A DNA stretch of 64,000 bases from Euglena gracilis (lineage: Eukaryota; Euglenida; Euglenophyceae; Euglenales), in assembly GCA_039621445.1 (NCBI GenBank), contig CP154957.1, forward strand, positions 34,912,227-34,976,226, read 5' to 3'. The notes under the pieces were generated by a model. It saw only the letters and a program-made list of their open reading frames with translations, was not told where the DNA came from and searched no databases. Shown one piece after another: positions 44,601 through 60,327 of this stretch; positions within the stretch are counted from its first letter, which is position 1, and each line of letters begins with the position of its first letter. Made by a program: the position numbers and the translations under genes.

Positions 44601-47600
44601 CCAAAGCCCTGCCGCTCTCCACAGGCCATCATGGAGGACGGGCCGGTGCCGTCGCTGGATGGCCTCAACATTGCCGCCAGGGTTCAGCTGCAGGGGGACC
44701 TCCCACGCGGGGTGGTGTACATCCTGATGCCGTGGCCGAATGCTGCCGGCGAAATGCCTGTTCGTGCAGGTGTCGCCGTCCCTGTTCCGGCAGGCCAGTC
44801 ACTGCTGTTTGCATTTATTCTAACTGGCACTTTTCTGAAGATTTGATTTGCATTCGCATTTCACTGGAGGTGAAATGGATGGTGCACTTTGTTCCCCTAA
44901 CCCACTGTGTTTTCTGCATGGGGTTGTTGTGTTTTTTTTTGTGTGACACGAGTGTCCACCAAGACAATTTACAACGCTGCAAACGCCGCAATAAATGGGG
45001 GCTCTGTTTCCATGCGACTCTGTCGGTGGCCGCAACCCCACCACCAGGCAGTCGCCCTCCGCCCCAGCCTTTGTTACCCTCGTCCTTCCAGGTGGGGCGC
45101 AGTTCGCCACCCCCGCCCCCGGCCAGGGTTTGATATAAGGAGGGCGTACATGGTTTAGGTGGGGGGGGGGTGTCCCCCCCCCTCCTGGCCCGCAGGGGGG
45201 GGGGTCCGGACCACCCCCCCCACCTGTCCTTATATCGAACCCCGCCCCCGGCGACGGGTACCACGTCGGCTCGTTCCCCACCAACGGCCAGTGGTCCCGC
45301 GCCGACGTCGTCAGTCACCCGCGCTACGCAACGCGCTGTCTGCACCTCTTGGGTGTGTGGCTCCAACGGTGAAGTGCCGACACGTGGCGCGTCTGTGCCA
45401 GTCTTTGGTGCGACCCAACCGATGGAAACCCTTGAGGTTGATCTGGACCCTTGGCCTGCTCCATAAGGCTTTTCTTCTTTTGACCTCTCTCTGTTGTTAC
45501 CATGGTCCAGAAGCTGGGGTGTGCGGGGGGGGGGGGTGTTATGGTGGTTTAAATGGTGCACTATTCTGAAGAAATTAGATTTTCATAAAATTCAGAAATT
45601 TTTGAAAAAAGAAAAGTTTATAGAGAATAAATAGAAAGTCATCTCTTCTCCAATGAGACTGAGACCTCAAGGTGATCAAGGGCAAGCCGTGCTATGGATG
45701 TTAAGAAAGCTTCAGAGATGAAAGGAGGCCTTGTTAGATAGGGGCCAGCCCCCTCCGCTCACTGGGTTGAGGTCAAAAGCTTGGGTGGATTAGGGCCACT
45801 TCAGGCCATTATGCAGCCTGAGTTTTTGCTTCCTAGTAAGTGTGGTGGTCAAGCCACATGACCAGGTCTGTAATGGTTGCTTTTCTGACCACACCTCTGT
45901 AGTTTGTCCGAATTGGACGTCCGCGGAGCTTTCACAATTTCACTGTTTTGTTTGTATGACCACCGCTCCTTGGAGACCAGCACATCTGAAGAGTGTGGGT
46001 GAGGTACACTAGACAAAAGTGTCTAGTACCTCACCACAGGAAATTTATTGTTTTTCTCTCCTAAGTTTTGGCTGGAAGCTGTCGGCACACAGAATAGGAG
46101 ACATGAATGATCGACCAGCAGCGTTGGTTTAAGGGTGGTGGGTCAGTGACCTTTTTTTTAAGGCAGGGTGATACAAAAATTATTTTACATAAATTTCAAT
46201 TACATTTTTATTTATTTATGAGCTTTGGTTTGAGAGAAAGTTACAACGGTGTACAATTTTTTAGCATATCGTTCAGCATATAATTTATTGAAAAAAGTTA
46301 GAAGTGAAAATATCCAGCATAAATGTACAGATATGTGTATGCAAGCATCAAAAAAGTGGAACATCCCTAAAACTGAGAAAGGAAACATCAGTCATACACC
46401 CAGGTGGGTTGATCCACCTGTCACAAACTGTTTTTGGAAGAATTGTGGGTGTTTGTCCCCAGAGTAACCCCGACCCAGCCCTCTGTCGGAAGACCCCCCA
46501 TTCATTCGCAGGCCTCATCCTCGAGAACCGGCTGTTCCAGCGCGTCCGCTCTGAGCTGGGGCTGTGCTACTCCATCTATTTCCAGGCCTCCGTGACGCCG
46601 GACTACGACGTGGGCTGGTCGATGGTGACCGCCAACTCCTTCGCAGACGACCGCCGGGTCAACGCGATGGTGCTGGCCATCGTGGAGGTCATGCAGGGGC
46701 TGGTGGACACCCTCACCCTCGTATGCTGCTCTCCCGCCCCCAGCCCCCAGTCTCCCAGACCCCTGTGCATATGAGTTGCCTCTTTCTCGCTGAGGTTTTC
46801 TTTTTCAATATCAAATTCCTTGGGACAGAGGCTCTGGCTAATTTGGAAGTGTTCGTTTCTTTCCCCTGGGTTTTGGTTGCCCCACATTGGCTCATTGGGA
46901 ACAGTCAGCTTTTTCTGAGTTGTGGTGGCCCCACATTGGTTCACTGCAGGGCACAATGGGCAAAGTTCTCGTTCTGTAATTGCGGGGTGTATGCTGGGCG
47001 GATGCCATCCTTGTGTTTGCCGTCGACCGTATCGCAACTCCCATTTTCCCCTTCGAGTTCCCTTCCCTTCCACTGCAATTTTTATTTCCCCGTCCCCTTC
47101 CCAGGATGAGTTCACGGCGGTGGGCGGGCCTCCCTCCAACCTGCAAGTTGGGGTGAGTGGCACCGAGCAAGTCGCAGTTCCCACCCGCAATGCGCCATCA
47201 AACGCAACCCCTTTTCAGAGGTCTTCTTGAGTTGGACCCTGCCCCTGAGCTGGGGGGAAGACAGCCGGCCAGCCACCTTTTCCACCCGGCTCGCTGGACC
47301 CCCCGGGGTCGTCAAAGGATTCCCTGACCCGCAGCTCTGCCAGAAACAATCGATCAGCGCGAGTGGTTTCTTTGGAGGGACGCCCGCCGGCACAGAAGCC
47401 GCTGGTGGCCCAAGCTGGGGAGACGGAGGCCAGCTTGGACACGTGGCTGGACCGGCTCTCGGACGTCCAGCTGCCCCACTCCAACAACGCCATTTGGCTC
47501 TCCGCGGAGCTCGCCTCATACTTTCAGGCGTGCCCAGTCCCCTCTGTGGTATTGAAATGGGCCGTGATGGATTGCAAGCAAGACCATATTTGAATTTATG

Positions 47601-47731
47601 CCGCAAAAAATGTGAAAACACCAATTATCACACCGGGATCTCCTGCCCTGCAGGCCCTGACGCTGGAGGACGTCATTTCCGTGGCACGGCAGAAGTACCA
47701 CCCCACCCAGGGTTTGCAGTCAGTCCTAACG
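41622..47731 (+). CDS. M16 peptidase, second (non-catalytic) half
   Basis: Exons: 41622-41828 (VVRLSWGYGYAW...SEKTFDIMAVGP); 42126-42254; 42329-42414; 42665-42825 (NAELMVMGDVDPAALRAAVL); 43265 to about 43434 (donor unclear); 43558-43740; 44625-44769 (GDLPRGVVYILMPWPN); 45092-45123 continued at 45253-45344 (interrupted by a small element); 46512-46720 (LILENRLFQRVRSELGLCYS); 47105-47152; 47396-47527; and 47654-47711 or -47731 (LTLEDVISVARQKYHP). The block follows the second M16 repeat of stromal processing peptidase through the RLF..VR..LGLCY region. The HxxEH motif is not repeated here, as expected for the non-catalytic half. The intron after 47527 starts GC (CAG|GCGTGC) rather than GT. Most junction phases agree. 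Confidence 0.8.
45124..45240. mobile_element. TIR element family D inserted inside a coding exon
   Basis: Begins (CA)GGGTTTGATATAAGG and ends CCTTATATCGAACCC. The 12-bp CCCGCCCCCGGC, part of the peptidase reading frame, stands on both sides (45112-45123 and 45241-45252). Removing one repeat and the element rejoins codons for FATPAPG and GDGYHVGSF in frame. The insertion is 129 bp long including one repeat (a multiple of 3) but brings an in-frame TAA at 45136. Candidate GT and AG sites inside it do not restore phase. It is therefore either a disruptive transposon or an introner-like element removed by unusual splicing. Confidence 0.7.
45570..46440. other. AT-rich island in an intron, with hairpin
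   Basis: About 870 bp of markedly lower GC than its surroundings, with no coding exon. At 45998-46035 GGTGAGGTACACTAGACA faces TGTCTAGTACCTCACC around AAAG, a strong hairpin. It may be a transposon remnant. The next peptidase exon starts at 46512. Confidence 0.5.
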
Positions 47732-48618
47732 GTTTCCTGTCTGCCCTCACCCCTCACCCTCACCCCTCAAGCACCTCCCCGGCAAATCCCGACCATTTCC
47801 GAAAAATCCTGAAAAATCACAACAACTCTGTTTGGGCTCTCTGGAGGTTTGGGTTCAGACCAATCTCGACAAATCTCGGCAAAACCTGACAAATCCCGCC
47901 GCATCGCGACAACACCGGAAATTTCTTTTTACAAAAATAAATTGTGAACGAAGTTACCCAAAAGGATTGTTATAGTTGGTTGTTACTGACTTTCTTTGCT
48001 TTTCTTTGTTTATGCCTTCTTTTGTCTCCACGGGTTGTTCTGAAAAATGAGAGCCCCCTGCGCAGCTTTTTTGTTGTTGAGTTTGAAGAAGCTTGTTGTT
48101 GGTGAGCATAAAGTTCTTTTGCCCCAACAACGTTATAATACCATTTCAATCACACGTCGAGTCAAAATTGTCAATTCTTTCTACTTTCCATGCAGACATC
48201 GTTTGATCGAATTAGAAAGCAGGCAAAAGAGGCCAAAAGTGGGCGAAAGTGGGCAAAAAAAAAGACGTGGCCAAAAGCGGACCACAATGGTTAGAACTGC
48301 ATTGCATGGTCGGGATGTATGCCTATCATTATTGCTATGCCCCCACCTATGGCTGATTATTTGCTGACCGAGGCGCGCTGACCAGGACCTGACGATTAGG
48401 GCTGATAAGAGCGCTAAATAGGAAGTGATTACCAGGTGTTTGCATAGGTCAACCACCCATTCACATTACAGCAGCCATTCACATTATTACCTCGGATGAA
48501 ATCCTGGCAAAATCACGTGGGGTGGGACCTCACCTCCAGTGTTCAAAACCCGGCAAATCCCGCCCAATCCCGTCACCACCCCCAAAGTGCCAATGTGCTT
48601 GCTCACCCCCCCCCCAAG
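47732..48618. other. Intron, no feature recognised
   Basis: Positions 47760-47910 contain several AATCCCGAC / AATCTCGAC / AAAACCTGAC variants. Nothing coding is recognised. Confidence 0.4.
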
Positions 48619-49196
48619 TGGTCGGCCCGGCCCTGCCCCACCCCCGCCAACCTCCACATCGCCATCGGGCAAAGCAAGCCCGCCGCGGCGGACTTCGTGG
48701 GGACCACAGCGGCGGCCACCAGCGCGGGGCAGCCGACCCTCACCGACCGGCGTGCTCCGTGGGCTGCCGGCCGGCGTGCGGCGGGGGTCTCTGCCCAGCC
48801 CCGGGTGACCCAAGGGCCACAGAACCAGGGATGGCCTCTCTGGCGTTCTCCACACACCTGTGCAAAAAACAGAGGGAGGGCGAGGGAGTCGGTGCCAGGA
48901 GCTTTCGCACACTTTTGGCATTTCCCTCAAGTTTTGCAGGTGTCTGGGTTTGCCCATTTCCCCGATACCCCCTTTTTTTCATGCCCCCCCCCCCCTTCAG
49001 CACCGGGTTGGGCCAATGGCCTCAAGGGAGCCCCCCGCCAGCCGGGGCTGCCGGCACTTCGGGCCCGTCCGTCCCGGCGCGGCTCACCGGATCCCGGCGA
49101 AAGGCGGCGGCCTCGGCTGCGCGACTGCCGCCCTACGGACCCCTCCGCTTCCTGGCGGACCCCCCGCAGACCGCCGGGCGTCGGCCACTGCCCTGA
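48619..49196 (+). CDS. Possible C-terminal exons of the M16 peptidase (uncertain)
   Basis: From 48619 a frame encodes NLHIAIGQSKPAAADF, resembling the last strand ('l.v.igg') of an M16 domain. It continues open and GC-rich to possible donors at 48675, 48751 or 48786. A further GC-rich block, 49042-49196, preceded by CCCCCCGCCAG, encodes RLPPYGPLRFLADPPQTAGR and then TGA (49194-49196) in one frame. Which frame is used, and whether this is the true end of the protein, cannot be settled from sequence. Confidence 0.35.
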
Positions 49197-49573
49197 GCAG
49201 CCCGCCGCCCACCCCCATCCCCCGCTGTGGGCCGTTGCTGGCCACGCGCTTCCATTCGACGACCTAACCCTCCCATCTGTCCCGGGCCGCCTGACCTCCC
49301 ATGACCCATCGGCCCGCAGCGTAATGCACCAGAGGGGAGTGGCGCATCACCGCCCTGCCAACCACGTTTTTTATTTATACGAGAAGGCGATTCCTCACCC
49401 CTTCTATAGGCCTCACTGCAGCTTCAGAAGCACGTTGCATAACTGTTTCCTTGTGTCTTTTCTTGTGAAGATTGTGACGATTTGTTGTACCAACGTTGAA
49501 GGATGTTTTTTTTTGTCATGAATGGCAACCCCAACTACTGTCCCTGGGTCCTCAGTGGTATGGGGAGGGGGAT

Positions 49574-50081
49574 CAGGGAATTTCTTAAGCCGGAGGGTAC
49601 CCTACCCCCCGGGGGGGGGGGTCCAGCCAGCCAGCAGCTCAAATCCAGCCAGCAGCCCAAATTCGGGCTGGGAGCCCCCCCCCTCGGGGTCGAGTGAAAT
49701 AAAGTCGGGTCCAGCCCGGCCGGAGGCCGGGCCAGCCGGCCGAAGGCCGGCCCAGCCGGCCGCAGGCCGGCCAGCCAACTGGGCTGTCCAGCTCACTTAT
49801 CCCTGCACTTTTCCCCCTCATCACAGCCCCTCCATCACAGCCCCCCAGCCTTGATCTAGCTCCACCCATCAAAATGTCGAAAATGGCCAAAATGTGTCAG
49901 AAAATTTTGTTTTTCCTCGACCCAGCCCAGCCCAGCCCGCTCCAGCCCCGGACCCCCCCCCTCCCCCCCCCCCCCCCCCGGGGGGGGGTCCAGCCGGCAG
50001 CTCAAATCCAGCCAGCAGCCTTTTTGCCAGCCGGAGGCTGGACCCCCCCCCCCCCCCCGGGGGTGCTTAAGAAATTCCCTG
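49574..50081. mobile_element. MITE family E, copy 1
   Basis: Has perfect 16-bp terminal inverted repeats, CAGGGAATTTCTTAAG and CTTAAGAAATTCCCTG, flanked by an 8-bp duplication AGGGGGAT (49566-49573 and 50082-50089). The interior has CCAGCCAGCAGCTCAAATCC segments near both ends, GGCCGG-rich tandem units (49720-49775) and long C/G runs, but no transposase. The 8-bp duplication fits hAT-type transposition. It lies downstream of the last confident peptidase exon. Confidence 0.85.
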
Positions 50082-50489
50082 AGGGGGATAACAACCCACC
50101 ATATACAAGCGGGACTGATCTCTTGATACCAACATTTCATGCAGTAATGCCTCATATTGGTTACGTGCCGAGGTGAGTTTGATGTTAGGGTTAGAGTTCG
50201 GTTTGTGGTAAAGTCCGGAATAGGCCAGGGTTATGGATTATGGCTGAGTGTTCCAAGCCCAAACAAAAATTAACATTCAGCATTAACATTAATATTTAAG
50301 CAGATGTGTCATCAAAAATCCTAAATTTGCGTAACATTGGTCTGAAGTTGCCCAGAATTGAAATGCAACCCTAACCCTATTCACTTGATTAACCCAAATC
50401 GAAACCAAAAGCGTTACAAAATCTGCACACAACCAGTACCCACCCAGACCATACTGGTGGGACCTTACCGGTACGAGGAGGGGTGAGGC

Positions 50490-50993
50490 CAGGGAATTTC
50501 TTAAGCCGGAGGATACCCTACCCCCCGGGGGGGGTCCAGCCAGCCAGCAGCTCAAATCCAGCCAGCAGCCCAAATTCGGGCTGGGAGCCCCCCCCCCCCC
50601 CCGGGGTCGAGTGAAATAAAGTCGGGTCCAGCCCGGCCGGAGGCCGGGCCAGCCGGCCGAAGGCCGGCCCAGCCGGCCGCAGGCCGGCCAGCCAACTGGG
50701 CTGTCCAGCTCACTTATCCCTGCATTTTTCCCCCTCATCACAGCCCCTCCATTACAGCCCCCCAGCCTTGATCTAGCTCCACCCATCAAAATGTCGAAAA
50801 TGGCCAAAATGTGTTAGAAAATTTTGTTTTTCCTCGCCCCAGCCCAGCCCAGCCCGATCCAGCCCCGGACCCCCCCCCTCCCCCCCCACCCCCCCCGGGG
50901 GGGGGGGCCAGCCAGCAGCTCAAATCCAGCCAGCAGCCTTTTTGCCAGCCGGAGGCTGGACCCCCCCCCGGGGGGTCCTTAAGAAATTCCCTT
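50490..50993. mobile_element. MITE family E, copy 2
   Basis: Nearly identical to 49574-50081 in the same orientation, about 0.4 kb further on, with the same termini except for the last base (ATTCCCTT). C-run lengths differ between copies. No clear target duplication remains. Confidence 0.8.
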
Positions 50994-51725
50994 GGTGGGG
51001 CTCCCTCGGCAACCCAATTGTGTTGTATGACAAGATCCACCTTTCACAGCAACCAAAATTTTGGTGCTGTGTTCGTTTCTGTGTTCTGCTCTCGTGTGCT
51101 AAAGGCCCTGTCTCACTGACCCTGACTCGGACGACTCATGTGCATTCGGGTGCTTGCATGTCAGGGTTGCGCTGGATTTTAAGCCTCCTGGGACAGTATT
51201 CCAAAGCATCCTGACCTGCGCCGAGTCACATGGGCAAAAGTTGCTGGACCTTCCAAAACTTTGTTGCTGAGGCGTGAGAAGCCCAGAAAGTCCATTCATG
51301 GGCTGATTTTGGGAAGGACCCCGTGTCCGTGCCAACCATACAATTGCTTAACACCTGTCCCACCCCACCCCTGGGGGGGTGACTGACTGGTTTTTTCAGA
51401 GTGACTGACTGGTTTTTTGGCCAAGAGCACCCCCCTGGGGATGGGGTAAGCCCGAAAATGGAAAAGTGGCTGGCCTGGCGCCGAAGGTGCCGGAAATTTT
51501 TTTGGATTTTTTTTGAGACTTTTTGCCTACCAACATGAGCGCATTCAAGATTGGCCGATCCCCCAGGGGGGTAAAATGACTGACTGGTTTTTGGGGAAAA
51601 AGCTTTTTTCAGAGTGGAAAGTGAGCCCCCTCCCCCCCAGTGGTCGCTAAGCAATGGCATGTTGCCAATCCCACATCCCCCTCAGGACTTAAACAGAGGC
51701 CTGAACTCCGACCTCCTCCCTGCAG
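50994..51725. other. Spacer or intron, no gene seen
   Basis: TGACTGACTGGTTTTT occurs three times (51380, 51403, 51578). Open frames are short and unrecognised. Confidence 0.45.
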
Positions 51726-53305
51726 CCTTGTTAGGATGAACGTCAAACTGCTGGACGAGAGCTTGAAAGGTTTTCGCGAGCTCTACTCGTCTGCAGTGGG
51801 TGTGGCGCATGCTGCTATGTCGCGCTGTCTTCCCCACACAATCTGATACACTGGACGCCTCCCCCCGATGCCACACACCACCCTTCATGCAACGTTGCAC
51901 ATATGCGTTCCCTCCTGTCCCTGGCCAGGCAAAGCGGAGGAGCCTCTAAAGGCTTTCCACGCAAAGCCCTGTGACGAGTATATTGTATACGTGACCCGCA
52001 GCCGCCCCCTGGCCGAGAGGCACTGCGTCGTGATCAGCGGCAAGGCGTGCCTCCCTCGCTGTGCTCCCCTCCTCCGGATTTGGCTCCCTCTGCCCATGGA
52101 AGACGCAAAGCACGGAACAGAAGACCCCAGGGCCTCTAATTGTGGACCTGGTCGGTTTGAGTGCCGCATGCCAGAGTTGGGGCTTCGAGTGGAGGGAGGA
52201 GCACCAGCCTGCATTCATTTCAGGCTGAGTGGCTGGAGTGACTTATCCCCCCTCCCCGCAGTGTCGGCAGTGCCTGATGTTTCCTCCCAACAGTGACTCA
52301 CTGATATCTTGACCTGGGAGGTCCTTCTCCTTCTCGCCGCCTGGGGAGGTGGTCAGCACGCCACAGGATGCTGTGTCCCCACCACAGGACGCGGACCCCA
52401 CGCTGCGGGACGTCCTCGTCGCGAGCCGGCGGGCGTTCAACGACCCCCGCCTCAACGAGCTGGTGGACTGGGGTGGTTTTGTGTTGCCGCTCACCGTGCC
52501 CCTCGCCCGGATCCACACGGACGGTGTGTGCAGTGGGGGGGATGAAGTGCTCGTGAGCTCATGCGTGTGCATGCACACGCGTGTGTGCGCAGTCAGGATG
52601 GTGGGCAGGTTATGTCTGTGCCGAAGGGTTGTGTTGCGTTGTGTTGGGCTGCACCAACGCTGTTGCGGTTGCTGCTGCTTTCTTTAGCTGCTGGCACCAG
52701 AAGCAAAACCTCTTTTTCTTGTTTTCTTGGCAAAGTGGTGCCAAGCTAGTTCTGCCCTGTGTTGGCATTTGGCTGCAGGTGAGCCGTGAGTAAGCCATCG
52801 TTCCTGCGTTTCTAACGGTAAGGCATTCGCCCCCCTCTCTCCGCGTCGCAGGGGTCATCCACAACCTCCTCGTGCGGCACAACAAAGCGTTGGAAGTCAG
52901 GCCCAGCTTTAGGGTGTGGGTTTTGGAGTGCCCCTCGAGGTCAGGACCCCAGCAGGTTGTCCAAACTCCGCCAGCAGAATTTCTATCCCACCGTTCTCAG
53001 TCAGTGTGCTGAGGGTGGGGTTGCCTGAACCCTCGTTGCCTGAACCTGGAAGTTGGGGGGGGGGGGGCAGGATGTGCCAGTGCCAGTAGCACAGCACAGC
53101 CGGGGGGAAGTCCACGCCACTGAGCCCCCTCTTTCCCCTCCCGCCGGGGTGGGTGAGCCAGCGCCTGCCGGAGGCGCCGACCGACGCCCCCGCGGCGTGG
53201 GCCGTCGTGGGCCTCGCCGGGGCGGCCCTGGCCTCCGTGGCCGCCGTGTGGTGGGTCCGCCGGCAGCGGGCGGCGGCGAACGAGGACAGCGACCGGGCGA
53301 AGTGA
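51726..53305 (+). CDS. Five exons of a protein with C-terminal membrane anchor
   Basis: Exons 51726-51799, 51929-52044, 52388-52523, 52852-52895 and 53162-53305 join with matching phases (1/1, 0/0, 1/1, 0/0) and end at TGA 53303-53305. The encoded sequence includes MNVKLLDESLKGFRELYSSA, CDEYIVYVTRSRPLAERHCV, LRDVLVASRRAFNDPRLNEL and VIHNLLVRHNKALE. A hydrophobic stretch of about 22 residues (AAWAVVGLAGAALASVAAVW, from 53192) is followed by a basic-then-acidic tail of 15 residues. No domain is recognised. The first exon starts in phase 2, so either it belongs to the upstream M16 peptidase gene, giving that enzyme a membrane anchor, or translation starts at the ATG at 51736. The second exon appears to use a GC donor (AAG|GCGTGC). 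Confidence 0.6.
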
Positions 53306-53674
53306 GCGGGCCCGTCGCGTTGTGTGGCGTCGGCGCGACTCGCACTGTGATGGTGCGGTAGGCTGTGGCATTCCTGGCTTTCGCTTTTTTTCCTTCCTCC
53401 TGTACCTGGTGCATTTTTGAAGCAAACCATGCGCGCACACATACACACACACACACATGCATGCACGGATGCAGAAATGCACCTTTGGTTCAAGACGTCG
53501 CTGATATGCAGAATACCATTTGAATGAACAATCAAAATTCCTGATTATGCACTACTAAACCACAAAACTTCATCCTTTTCATCACTGTTGGGCTCCAGCA
53601 CCACCAATTTATTCATTTCCCCCCCTTTTTTTTGTGCTTCATTTATTGTGCAGTGTGTTGTATTCTTTGCTTGC

Positions 53675-53713
<39 letters not shown>

Positions 53714-55481
53714 GTGGCCTTTAGAAGAACTCAAAAGGGACAAGAATTTGCATTTGAGGATGCCACTTGGACGAGAAAGCAGGTTCTTTGATCTCAGGAC
53801 CTCGTGTATTTTTATTGAAAAGAGCACACAGCTGCGTCCACACAACATATATCCGCACAGATATTCCATGCAGATATGCCACAGATGCAGTGCCAACAAT
53901 CCACACAAGCCGTTGTCATGCATCTGGACCTAGTAGGGTTCGTTGTATTTTGCTCCTCTGGTTTCCTCCAGAATCAGCCTCCAACCTCCACCAATCCAGA
54001 TTGAAGATTCAAGATTTTCTGTGTTTGCATATTAAAAGCTGTTTTAAAAGGAAACAAAGCACAGGAGAGTGGGACGGCAGTTTTTTCACCCCATGAGACG
54101 AAGGCAAATGGCAACCTTAAACTGATGACCAATCCCCCGAAAGGTTGCTCTTGTTGAGGGGGAAGGTCCCTTTGTCACGGCAAAATGCCCATGCCCCCCA
54201 CCCGTCGGTGGAGCTCCCGGGATTTTTTGGATGTGCTGGCTGCAGCAGCCCCTCCGGGTGGGGGGGTCTGCAAAACCTTGAAGAGATGTATGGTTGCAGT
54301 CGAGGAAAAATCAACCAATAATGTTATTCTGCTTGTGGTTAAACTGCCAGCGTTGAACCGAAAACCCCCCAAGATCCGATTTTGGCCCAGCCCAGCCGTA
54401 CCTACACCTGGGGGGGGGGGGGGCTGCTGCTAGCCCTGCCAGCCAGCCCATTTCTGCTGGGTTCAGCCCAAAATTTCTCGGCGTGAAACTAGCCATCCGA
54501 AATTTCTAGTCAGCCCAAGTTTCTAGTCAGCCCTAGCCCAGCAACCCCCCCCCCCTGAGGCCCTATTTGCCCCCCCCCCCCAATTGGCTAATTGGCCTCT
54601 GGGACAAGACAATTTCGGCAAGGCCGGAAAAAGGGCTCAGAAAACCTCCAAAAATGTCCGTTTCGAAAACTTTAGAAATTCGCCGGTTAAGAAAAAGTCA
54701 TGACGAATGGGTTTTTTGATGAGCTCCAAGGGGAAGGTGATTGGTTAGCCTTATTTACGCCGACCATACAGAATGGTTTTTTTGAAATTTTTCCATTTTG
54801 GTGGCCCCTCATTGCCATTACATGTGATGAAAACCCATTTGGATTTTTACAGGCTCCGTTGCTGGAATTCATTGAAAAAGTTCCGCTACTCTTCCTCCCT
54901 AGGTGGTTGAGCCTAATTGGAAGAACAAAATCTCACCAATTTGAACACTCTGACCATTTTCTTTTGATGACCATCAATCTCTGAACTTCCGACTGGAATA
55001 TTCATCTGTTTTTTCTGTTTTGGCAACTCCTAGTTTTGGGCAAGATATAAAATCCTAATTTGGTTCTGAACACCTCCAATTTTTTTATGTCGAGGGCCTT
55101 TTACCCGAGGGATCCAGATATAATTGCACCGGTTGGTTGGGGCGAGATGGTCAATTTCTTCTGGTATTCATTTCATTGTCCAGATCCCTTTCGCCTAAAT
55201 TTGCTCCGGGAGGACAAAAAATGAACTGCATCAGTCGGAACAGCACAACTCGAGAAACATCAACACCTCATTTAATGGAAGAAACAGCAACGAACACAAT
55301 ATGTGTGCCTTGCTGGTGCAGTGCAGAGGAATCCCCGCAACCCTTTTTTTTAGTTTTTTTTTTTTTTTTTTTGTTTTTTTGCACAGATGCTGTGGTGGGC
55401 GGGGGGGGGTCGACCCCCCCACCAGGCTTTCCCCAACAGCCCTGGGGCCCTGGGGCAGGCGGTATATGTTTTTTTTTGCAG
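53306..55481. other. Spacer between genes
   Basis: Includes (GT)n at 53681-53716, C/G runs at 54411-54423 and 54545-54582, and a poly-T run at 55341-55380. The 5' exons and promoter of the RRM gene should lie here or further upstream, but none could be assigned. Confidence 0.45.
53681..53716 (+). repeat. (GT)n microsatellite
   Basis: About 17 GT units with one GC interruption. Confidence 0.9.
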
Positions 55482-59441
<3,960 letters not shown>

Positions 59442-60327
59442 GTGTGATCCCCTCCCCCTTTCCACGTGAGACACCCATTTGTTTTCTTGCCGGGATGAGG
59501 TTCCTCTTCTTCTGGGGGGGGGCAGAAACACCGCACGTTCAGAACTTGCCAGTGGAACGTCAACGTCCACAGTAGGGTGTCGCTTAGGCCAAAGTGAACC
59601 CCATCCCCCTTGGGGGTACAGTTAGCCAGCAGCCTTTTTCCAACCTCCGAACCCTCCGTTACCCATTGACGAGTTTCATTTGCTGTGCAGGCATTCAAAG
59701 GGTAGCTGGACAGTAATGATTTTTTTTGGGTATAAACATGGGCCAAAAATGACCTGACAAGCTCAATCATTGGCATAATTGGTAGGTTTGGAGTGATTTT
59801 TTTGCAGTTTCAATTTTGGGTTTTGGGACCCATCTCGACCCTTCAGTAGGACTACCCCCCCCAAATAGTATTGCACCCGCAGCTCTATTGGACGGCCGCC
59901 TCCGGCGGGGGGGGGGGTGCAGTACTATTTGGACCCGCAGCACTATTGGACTGGCTGCCCCTTAGTCCCGGCCTATCACCACAGGCACCCTTTTTGTCTG
60001 CTCAATGTCCTTCTCTGAGGCTAGTGAGGTCGTGTGGTTCATCTTCGGACAACTTCTGTGAGTTGCTCGGTTTTTTTGGGTATAAAAAGGTGCCTGCAGT
60101 AGGCTGCACCAGCTTCTACGCATTGCTGTGATTGGGGGGTGCAGCACTATTGGACGCTCGCTTCATCCAGCAGGGGGTGCAGCACTATTTGGACCCGCAG
60201 CTCTATTGGCCCTGCAGCACTATTAGGGGGGGGGTTAGGGGGGGTTTAGGGGGGGGAGCTCCACTGGGAGACGTCAGATTACAGCTGTTTTTTTTTTACC
60301 CAGCAAGTTTTCCAGCCTCTCAAAGCC

